From JAWXBA01 sp048499805 (GTDB taxonomy: Bacteria > Gemmatimonadota > Gemmatimonadetes > Gemmatimonadales > GWC2-71-9): 64,000 bases of DNA. The notes beneath the pieces are model-generated. The model did no database searches. It saw only the letters and a program-made list of their open reading frames with translations, and was not told where the DNA came from. Of this stretch, positions 57,475-64,000 are shown one piece after another (the stretch's first letter is position 1; each line of letters opens with the position of its first letter). The position numbers and the translations under genes are program-made. The DNA lies in the NCBI GenBank assembly GCA_048499805.1, contig JASNZF010000004.1, forward strand, positions 62,001 to 126,000, read 5' to 3'.

Positions 57475-60282
57475 ATGCCCCACAACCCGCCCCAGACATT
57501 CCTGATCGACGGCTACGCCCTGATCTACCGGGCGTTCTTCGCCTTGATCTCGCGGCCGCTCCGGACCAGCCGGGGCGAGAACACCTCCGCCGCGTGGGGC
57601 GTCGTCAATTTCCTGCTTCGTCTCCTGGCCAAGTATCAACCCGACCACCTGGTCTGGGTCCAGGACGCCGGCGATTCGTTCCGCACCGCCAAGTACCCCG
57701 AATACAAGAGCACCCGCGAGAAGCTCGATGAGGAGCTGCAGGCCGACTTCGACACTGCCGTGGACCAGATCGAGGCGTTGCTCAAGGCGTTCCGCGTGCC
57801 GGTGGTGGCGGTGGAGGGGTATGAGGCCGACGACGTGATCGGCACCCTGGCCCGCCGCGAGGAGGCCGCCGGGCGGCTGGCGGTCATCGTTTCCGGCGAC
57901 AAGGACTTCTACCAGCTCATCAGCAAGGGTGTCGTCCTCCTCAACCCCGGGCGTGGCGGCCCCGCCGGCGTGGACGAGCAGTGGGTCGACGAATCCAACG
58001 CCGCCGAGCGGCTCGGCGTGCCGCCGAGCCAGGTGATCGACTACCTGGCCCTCGTGGGCGACAGCTCCGACAACGTCCCCGGGGTGCGCGGCATCGGCCC
58101 CAAGGGTGCCGTGCAACTGCTCGAGGAGTACGGCACCCTCGAGGCGATCCTGGCCAACGCCGAGCACGTGAAGGCCAAGCGCTCCCGCGAGGCGCTCCTG
58201 CAACACCAGGCCGAGGCGAAGCTGTCCCGGGAACTGGTGACGATCCAGCTCGACGTGCCGGTGGACCTGGACCTGGCCGACACGGTGGTGAGCGAACCCG
58301 ACCAGGCGGCGCTGATCGAGATCCTCGGCCGACTCGAGTTCCATTCGCTGGCCAAGAAGCTGGCCGAGCAGGCGGGAGCTTCTGCGGCGGATGCTCCCGC
58401 CTCGGCCGCGCCTGGCGCCGGTTCGGCACCGACGATTGCCGCCCCCGAGGCGCTGGTGCCGGTGGTGGACGACGCGGCCGCACTCCCCGACCTGATGGCG
58501 CGGCTCCGCGCCGCCCCGCTGGTGGCGGTGGACACCGAGACTTCCTCCCTGGACCCCCACAGTGCCGACCTGATCGGGCTCTCGCTGGCGATCAGCCCGA
58601 CCGAGGTCTGGTACCTGCCGTTTGGCCACCGCGCCCCCGCCGGCGAGCTCGCCGCGCCGGCACCGGTGACCAATCTCCCGCCGATCCTGGACCCGGCCTG
58701 TGCACCCCTGGTGGAGCTGCTCACCGATTCCGGCGTGCCCAAGGCCGGGCACAACATCAAGTACGACTGGCAGGTGCTGCGGCGGGCCGGGGTCGAACTG
58801 GCCGGGGTGGCGTACGACTCGATGCTGGCCAGCTTTGTGGTGGACCCCGGCCGCCGCTCGCACGGCATCGACAATCTGAGCCTCGATCTGCTCGGTCGCC
58901 CGATGCAGAGCTACAGCGACGTGGCGGGGAAGGGGAAGGCGGAAATTCCGTTCGCCGAGGTACCGGTCCAGGCCGCGGCGAACTATTGTGGCGCCGACAG
59001 CGCCACGGTGCTGGCGCTGCGGGAGGTGCTGCAGCCCACGCTGGCGGCGGCGGAACTGGAGCCGCTGGTCGAGGAGATCGAACTGCCGCTCGTGGCGGTG
59101 CTGGTGGACATGGAGTGGACCGGGATCGCGATCGACCGGCCGCTCTTCACCAAGCTCTCGCAGGAGCTGGCCGGCGACCTGGACCGGCTGGAGCGCGAGA
59201 TCTTCCGCGCCGCCGGGGAGTCGTTCAACCTCAACTCACCCAAGCAGCTCGGCGTCATCCTGTTCGAGAAGCTTGGCATGCCGGTCATCAAGAAGACCAA
59301 GACCGGTCCCTCCACCGACGCCGACGTGCTGGAGCAGCTGGCGGCCCTCGGGCTGGAGGTGCCATCCCTGCTGCTCGAGTATCGGGAACTGCAGAAGCTC
59401 CGCTCCACCTACGTCGACGTGCTGCCCTCCAAGGTGCACCCGACCACCGGCCGGATCCACACCAGCTTCAACCAGACCGGCGCCGCCACCGGGCGGCTCT
59501 CCTCGACCGATCCCAACCTCCAGAACATTCCGGTGCGCACCCCCCGTGGCGAGGCGATTCGCGCCGGCTTTGTGCCCGCCGCCGGCAACCGCTTCGTGGT
59601 GGCGGACTACTCGCAGATCGAGTTGCGCCTGATGGCGCACCTCTCCGGTGACCCCGCGTTTGTCTCGGCGTTCCAGGCCGGCGAGGACATCCACCGGCAG
59701 ACCGCCGCGCTGATCTTCGGGGTGGAGCTGGCCGACGTGACGAGTGAGATGCGGTCCCGCGCCAAGACGATCAACTTTGGCACCATCTACGGGCAGGGTC
59801 CGTTCGCGCTCTCCAAGCAGCTGGGCATCACCCAGGAGGAGGCCAAGGAGTTCATCGCCGCCTACTTCGAGCGCTTTGCCGGGGTGCGCACCTTCCTCGA
59901 CGACCAGGTGCAGCTGGCCAAGGACCAGGGGTATGTCGAGACCCTCTTCCACCGGCGCCGGTACATCCCCGAGGCGCGCGACAAGAACTTCAACATCCGC
60001 TCCTTCGGCGAGCGCGTGGCCCAGAACGCCCCGCTGCAGGGTTCGGCGGCCGACCTGATCAAGGTGGCGATGGTGCGGATTCACGCGGCACTGAAGACGG
60101 AGTTCCCCTCGGCCCACCTGCTGCTGCAGGTGCACGACGAACTGGTGCTGGAGGCGCCCACCGACCAGGCGGAGGCGGTGGGGGCGCTGGTCAAGCACCA
60201 CATGGAAGGGGCCGCGGAGCTGTCGGTGCCCCTGGTGGTGGAGGTGGGGATCGGGGAGAACTGGCTGGCAGCCAAGCAGTGA
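57475..60282 (+). CDS. polA: DNA polymerase I
   Basis: A protein of 935 residues with all three parts. The 5' nuclease domain (1-290) has LIDGYALIYRAFFA, EADDVIGTLA, SGDKDFYQL and GDSSDNVPGVRGIGPKGA. The 3'-5' exonuclease (about 340-540) looks active: VAVDTETSSLD, GHNIKYDWQVL and YCGADS. The polymerase has DYSQIELR (motif A), the O-helix RSRAKTINFGTIYGQ with Phe, and QVHDELVLE (motif C). It functions in Okazaki fragment maturation and repair. The ATG directly follows the repeat arm, and no ribosome site is seen. Confidence 0.97.
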   Translation: MPHNPPQTFLIDGYALIYRAFFALISRPLRTSRGENTSAAWGVVNFLLRLLAKYQPDHLVWVQDAGDSFRTAKYPEYKSTREKLDEELQADFDTAVDQIEALLKAFRVPVVAVEGYEADDVIGTLARREEAAGRLAVIVSGDKDFYQLISKGVVLLNPGRGGPAGVDEQWVDESNAAERLGVPPSQVIDYLALVGDSSDNVPGVRGIGPKGAVQLLEEYGTLEAILANAEHVKAKRSREALLQHQAEAKLSRELVTIQLDVPVDLDLADTVVSEPDQAALIEILGRLEFHSLAKKLAEQAGASAADAPASAAPGAGSAPTIAAPEALVPVVDDAAALPDLMARLRAAPLVAVDTETSSLDPHSADLIGLSLAISPTEVWYLPFGHRAPAGELAAPAPVTNLPPILDPACAPLVELLTDSGVPKAGHNIKYDWQVLRRAGVELAGVAYDSMLASFVVDPGRRSHGIDNLSLDLLGRPMQSYSDVAGKGKAEIPFAEVPVQAAANYCGADSATVLALREVLQPTLAAAELEPLVEEIELPLVAVLVDMEWTGIAIDRPLFTKLSQELAGDLDRLEREIFRAAGESFNLNSPKQLGVILFEKLGMPVIKKTKTGPSTDADVLEQLAALGLEVPSLLLEYRELQKLRSTYVDVLPSKVHPTTGRIHTSFNQTGAATGRLSSTDPNLQNIPVRTPRGEAIRAGFVPAAGNRFVVADYSQIELRLMAHLSGDPAFVSAFQAGEDIHRQTAALIFGVELADVTSEMRSRAKTINFGTIYGQGPFALSKQLGITQEEAKEFIAAYFERFAGVRTFLDDQVQLAKDQGYVETLFHRRRYIPEARDKNFNIRSFGERVAQNAPLQGSAADLIKVAMVRIHAALKTEFPSAHLLLQVHDELVLEAPTDQAEAVGALVKHHMEGAAELSVPLVVEVGIGENWLAAKQ

Positions 60283-60364
60283 GATGCGAGAAGGAAGAAG
60301 GGAGAAGGGAGGGGCCGTCTAGTTTGCGCTTCTCGCTTCTCGCTTCTCCCTTCCACCTTCTCCC
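60283..60364. repeat. Paired GAGAAGG element overlapping the MMPL 3' end
   Basis: The purine arm (60285-60313) follows the polA stop; the pyrimidine arm (60326-60364) lies within the last codons of the MMPL gene. The loop is only about 12 bases, giving the tightest hairpin of the family. Confidence 0.88.
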
Positions 60365-62595
60365 CGCCGCCCCCCCGGCCACCAGTTCCACCGCCCCGCG
60401 ACCTGCATGAACGCCGGCACCAGCACCATCCGGATGATCGTGGCGTCGAGCAGCACCGCCACCGCCAGCCCGAAGCCCACGAACTGCATCAGCAGCACCC
60501 GCGCGAAGGCAAACGCCCCGAACACCAGGATCATGATCAGCGCCGCCGAGGTGATCACCGAGGCGGTGGCCGAGAGCCCCTCCATCGTGGCCTCGGTGTT
60601 CTTGCCGGTGCGATCGTAGGCCTCCTTGATCCGGCTGAGCAGGAAGACCTCGTAGTCCATGCTCAGGCCGAAGACCACCGCGAAGACGACCACCGGGACC
60701 ACCACGACGATCGCCTCGGTGGGGCCAGCCAACCGGAAGAGCTCCGCTCCCACGCCGTACTGGAAGACCAGCACGATCAGGCCGAAGGTGGCGGTGACCG
60801 AGAACGAGTTCATGATCACCGCCTTGAGCGGGACCAGGACCGACCGGAACGCCACCGCCAGCATGACGGCGGTGACGCCGAGGACCAGCAGGATCAGGAG
60901 CGGCACCTGCTTCAGCATCAGGTTCTGGGCATCGAGGCTGCTGGCGATGTAGCCGCCGACGCGGAGCTCGGCGCCCTGCAGTCCGCGAATCGCGTCACTG
61001 GCCAGCAGGGCCCGGAGGTCGCGCACCACGTCCGTCCCGGTGGTGAGCGAGACGGTGTCCGCCAGCACCACGTCCACCAGGGTGGCGGAGCCATCGGAGC
61101 TCAGGTAGGCGTCGAGGAAGTCGGGGTACTGCGCCTGGGCGGTCTCGCGGTCGCCGTAGAGGAGCGAGTAGCCCAGGATCGAGGTTCCCTCCTCCAGGTC
61201 CACCAGGCTGCGGACGTCCACCACCCGAGGATCGGCGCGCATGCTGTCGGAGAGCGCCCGGAGGCCGCGGAGTCGCAGCGCCGCGGTGACCCGCTCGCCC
61301 TCGGGCACTTCCACCAGGACCCGGATCGGCAGGAGCACCCCCGAGGCGCCCATGTCGGTCAGCGCCTCGACCCCCCGGCCCGCCTCGGTGGCGGTCGGCC
61401 ACCACCCCCGGGCCGGCAGGTCGATCTTGATCCAGAAGAGCGGCGCCGTCAGGATCGCGATGGTGCTCAGCCCCAGGGTGAGTGCGCGCAGCGGGTGACG
61501 CGAGAGGGTGCGCGCCCACTTCTCCCAGACCTGCGGGGCGTGGTACCAGGCCAGTTTGCGGGCCAGCCACCGCGGCCGGTCGATGGCGCGGCCCAGGACC
61601 GCCAGCAGCGCCGGCAGCAGGGTCACCGAGAGCAGGACCGCCACGGCCACCACGACCAGGCCGCCGATGCCGATGCTGCGGGTCTCGACCATGGGGGTGA
61701 TCAGCAGCGCCCCGAACCCGACCGCCACCGTCATCCCCGAGGTGATCACCGCCACCCCGGCGGTCTGCATCGCCCGCACCGCCGCCTCGTGGCGACGCAG
61801 CCCGCGGGTCAGCTCCTCCCGGAAGCGGGTCACGACCAGGAGGGAGTAGTCGATGCCGACCCCCAGCCCGATCATCGTCGTCATGTTGAGGACGAAGACC
61901 GACATCGGGGTCACCTTGGCAAGGATCCCCACGATCGTCAGCGAGACCGCGATCGCCACCAGCGCCACGACCAGCGGCAGCAGGGCGGCGACAAAGGCGC
62001 CGAATGCCAGCAGGAGGACGACCATCGCCACCGGCAGGAGCCGGAGCTCGAGGCGCTTGGCGTCGGCTGCGCTGACGGTGCGGATGTCGAAGTCCAGCAC
62101 CGAGCGGCCGGTGACGGTGACGCTGTAGAGGGTGCGCTGGGGCAGCCGGTCCAGGGCCTCGTGGAGGACCTGGCGGATCGGTTCCACCAGCCCCCCCGCG
62201 CTGTCCGGCTGGTGGGTGTCGAGCGCCACCAGGAAGAAGGTGCTGCGCTCGTCCTCGCTCAGGAACGACGCGTCGCCCCCGTCGTTCCAGGTCACGACGG
62301 TCCGGACATAGCTGGCCCGCCGGGTCGCCGCCACCAGGGTGTCCAGGGCGGCCTGGCTGCCCGCCTCCCGGAAGCTGCCCGGCGCGGTCACCACCACCGC
62401 AAAGAAGTCCTGCAGCGGCCGACCGAACCGCTCGGTGATCCGGGCCTCGACCAGGCGGGCTTCGGTGGGGCGCTCGGAGCCGCCACGCAGGTTGAGGAGG
62501 GCCGGGGTCGCCGGGGCGCGGACAAACGCCACGGCAGCCACCACGGCCCACACCGCGAGGACCAGCCACTTGAGGCGAACCACCGCCCGGGCCAT
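60319..62595 (-). CDS. MMPL/RND-type membrane transporter
   Basis: About 758 residues from ATG 62595, placed just before the first helix (RLKWLVLAVWAVVAAVAFV); an upstream start is possible. Two halves, each with a helix, a large periplasmic domain and five helices. Helix-4-type motifs with the proton-relay Asp-Tyr are GLGVGIDYSLLVVTRFREEL and GLSMDYEVFLLSRIKEAY, diagnostic of the MMPL family. It probably moves lipids or hydrophobic compounds using the proton gradient. The C-terminal tail GEGGREKREARSAN is encoded by the intergenic GAGAAGG/GAGAAGC repeat. Confidence 0.9.
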   Translation of the reverse strand: MARAVVRLKWLVLAVWAVVAAVAFVRAPATPALLNLRGGSERPTEARLVEARITERFGRPLQDFFAVVVTAPGSFREAGSQAALDTLVAATRRASYVRTVVTWNDGGDASFLSEDERSTFFLVALDTHQPDSAGGLVEPIRQVLHEALDRLPQRTLYSVTVTGRSVLDFDIRTVSAADAKRLELRLLPVAMVVLLLAFGAFVAALLPLVVALVAIAVSLTIVGILAKVTPMSVFVLNMTTMIGLGVGIDYSLLVVTRFREELTRGLRRHEAAVRAMQTAGVAVITSGMTVAVGFGALLITPMVETRSIGIGGLVVVAVAVLLSVTLLPALLAVLGRAIDRPRWLARKLAWYHAPQVWEKWARTLSRHPLRALTLGLSTIAILTAPLFWIKIDLPARGWWPTATEAGRGVEALTDMGASGVLLPIRVLVEVPEGERVTAALRLRGLRALSDSMRADPRVVDVRSLVDLEEGTSILGYSLLYGDRETAQAQYPDFLDAYLSSDGSATLVDVVLADTVSLTTGTDVVRDLRALLASDAIRGLQGAELRVGGYIASSLDAQNLMLKQVPLLILLVLGVTAVMLAVAFRSVLVPLKAVIMNSFSVTATFGLIVLVFQYGVGAELFRLAGPTEAIVVVVPVVVFAVVFGLSMDYEVFLLSRIKEAYDRTGKNTEATMEGLSATASVITSAALIMILVFGAFAFARVLLMQFVGFGLAVAVLLDATIIRMVLVPAFMQVAGRWNWWPGGRRGEGGREKREARSAN

Positions 62596-62761
62596 CGGGG
62601 TAAACACCAGTCGAACGCCTCCGGTGCCGCGGCGCGGCGGGTCTGGAACGCGGGTTGCAGGACATGGGGCAAGCTGTGCCCGGGGCATAGTTTAGGCGTG
62701 CCACCGGGCCCACGCCAGTTGTGTGGTGGTGCCGGGGAGGCCGGGCGTCCCATATTGAGGA

Positions 62762-63568
62762 ATGCAAATGTCAAGGATTCTGCCCCTGACGGTGGTCGTG
62801 CTCCTGGCCATGGTCCTGCTCGGACGGGCCGGAAGGGAGGAGCCGGTGGCCGCCGTCCCGCCCCCCGCCGCGCCCTCCGGAGAGGCGCTGGTGGCGGCGC
62901 CGCCGGCCGCCGCCACGGGGCGGAATGCGCCGACCGCCGCGGTGACCGACCCGGCGGCGCGGCCCTCGACTCCCGAGCTCGACCGCCTCGTGACCCTCGC
63001 CAGCCGGCAGCGGCTGCTCCGGGAGCAGCGCTATACCTACATCGACTCGCTCCTGGCGAGCACCGATTCGGTGATCCGGCGCTGGGAGGACCGGAACGGC
63101 CAGGCCTTCCGGGTGGCGCTGATCGACACCCCGGAGCTGCCCGGCTGGCGCCCGGTCCTGCCGACCATCGCCCGCCGTGCCTTCGCGGCCTGGCAGGAGG
63201 CCTACCCGGACCTGCGCTTCGAGGTCGTGGGCGACCCCGCCGAAGCGGAGATCACGGTACGCTGGACCGAGCGGTTTGAGATGGATCGCACCGGGCAGAC
63301 CGACCTGCAGTTCCTGCCGAATGGCGAGGTCCGGCGCGCCGAGATCCTCCTGGCACTCCAGATGCCGGAGGGCCAACCGCTGGTGGACGCCGGGTTGGCT
63401 GCGGTGGCGACCCACGAGGTGGGTCATGCGTTGGGGCTGCCCCACTCCGGGAACCCCCGGGACGTGATGTTTCCCAACACCCAGACCAGCGCCATCTCCA
63501 CCCGCGATCGCGCCACCCTGGTGCTGCTCTACGCCCTTGCGCCCGGTTCGCTCCGGCTGGATCGGTGA
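62762..63568 (+). CDS. Secreted matrixin-like zinc metalloprotease
   Basis: A protein of 268 residues (ATG 62762; ATG 62768 is equally plausible). A hydrophobic signal or anchor segment (7-20) and an Ala/Pro-rich stretch precede the catalytic domain. The metzincin motif THEVGHALGLPHS (HExxHxxGxxH) is complete and the Met-turn is RDVMFP. The usual short strand WTER..RTGQTDLQF precedes it. It should cut proteins outside the inner membrane. CATATT lies five bases before the first ATG. Its stop overlaps the next start as GTGA. Confidence 0.85.
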   Translation: MQMSRILPLTVVVLLAMVLLGRAGREEPVAAVPPPAAPSGEALVAAPPAAATGRNAPTAAVTDPAARPSTPELDRLVTLASRQRLLREQRYTYIDSLLASTDSVIRRWEDRNGQAFRVALIDTPELPGWRPVLPTIARRAFAAWQEAYPDLRFEVVGDPAEAEITVRWTERFEMDRTGQTDLQFLPNGEVRRAEILLALQMPEGQPLVDAGLAAVATHEVGHALGLPHSGNPRDVMFPNTQTSAISTRDRATLVLLYALAPGSLRLDR

Positions 63569-64000
63569 TCGGCCTGGCCGCCCTCCGATCCGGTCTCGTC
63601 CTGGCCGCCCTGCTCCCGCTGGTGTCCGCACCGCTGGGGGCCCGCCAGTTCGACGACGTGGAGGCTGCGGTGCTGCGCGCCATCAAGGACCAGGTCTTTC
63701 CGGGGGCGGTGGTGGTCATTGGCCGCCGCGATACCGTCCTCTTCGCCAAGGGGTTCGGCCACTTCACCTGGTCCACGACCTCCCGGGTGCCTTCCCCGGA
63801 CTCGACCCTCTGGGACCTGGCCTCGCTTACCAAGGTGGTCGCGACCGCCAGCATTGCCATGACCCTGGTCGACCGCGGCCAACTCGACCTCGACGCCCCG
63901 GTGGCGAACCACCTGCCCCGCTTCGTGGGCGACGGCCGGGAACGGGTCACGATTCGCATGCTCCTCGACCATACCTCGGGGCTGCCTGCCTTTGCCCCGC
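63565..64000 (+). CDS. Serine hydrolase (class C beta-lactamase/PBP-like), 3' end beyond window
   Basis: GTG 63565 overlaps the matrixin stop as GTGA; about 145 residues are seen. A signal peptide (LVLAALLPLVSAPLGA) is followed by FPGAVVVIGRRDTVLFAKGFGH, the SxxK motif ASLTKVVAT with the nucleophile Ser, and RMLLDHTSGLPAF. This is the beta-lactamase family fold (class C-like esterases and DD-peptidases). The YxN and HxG motifs lie past the edge. Coupling to a matrixin is of unknown meaning. Confidence 0.88.
   Translation, partial: MIGLAALRSGLVLAALLPLVSAPLGARQFDDVEAAVLRAIKDQVFPGAVVVIGRRDTVLFAKGFGHFTWSTTSRVPSPDSTLWDLASLTKVVATASIAMTLVDRGQLDLDAPVANHLPRFVGDGRERVTIRMLLDHTSGLPAFAP

Overview
This window is chromosomal DNA of a high-GC bacterium, most likely a member of the Gemmatimonadota. 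The support is circumstantial: many secreted or lipid-anchored peptidases (M14, M16 pair, M28, tricorn-like S41, matrixin), a GWxTD lipoprotein, eukaryotic-type Ser/Thr kinases with TPR tails, and a lineage-typical permuted multicopper oxidase. No phage, plasmid, CRISPR or recognisable insertion sequence is visible.

Layout. 0-10 kb: two paralogous small envelope proteins, a cupin fusion, an M14 peptidase, a Na/phosphate cotransporter with its PhoU-like partner, a multicopper oxidase and a secreted EEP phosphodiesterase. 10-24 kb: a frameshifted GxxExxY gene between two repeat elements with inverted termini, 2-oxoacid:ferredoxin oxidoreductase (korAB), an M28 peptidase, a Tat-exported esterase, a MATE pump, a beta-helix lipoprotein, a tricorn-like protease and tRNA-Phe. 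24-40 kb: upp, a beta-CASP nuclease, YdcF, an M16 heterodimer, Nudix, the holA-SPOR-mutS-TonB-like-cbs run, ddl, a rhomboid lacking its catalytic Ser and a DUF2268-type protease. 41-48 kb: the classical origin neighbourhood (mnmE-yidC-yidD-rnpA-rpmH facing dnaA-dnaN), with a DnaA box inside the dnaA promoter and a box cluster between dnaA and dnaN. 48-64 kb: mtgA, RNase P RNA, two kinases (one coupled to pyrE), an AraC-type regulator, polA, an MMPL transporter, a matrixin and a partial serine hydrolase.

The most striking feature is not a gene. About 20 intergenic gaps are filled by short tandem repeats of 7, 8 or 9 bp (GAGAAGG, GTAAGAG, GGGGACT, GGGGAAT, CAGGGGGG, CAGCGGGG, CACAAGAGG). Where two arms are present, the purine-rich arm is always 5' and the complementary pyrimidine-rich arm 3', so each gap can fold into a long hairpin. 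The arms abut stop and start codons, sometimes encode the last residues of proteins, and sometimes supply the -10 hexamer of the next gene. Two CACAAG-type elements share an internal hairpin and GCCACAAG/CTTGTGGC termini, like miniature inverted-repeat elements.

Expression signals are consistent. Several genes have a TANNTT hexamer followed by about six bases and then ATG, implying leaderless mRNAs. Many gene pairs overlap as GTGA or ATGA, implying translational coupling.
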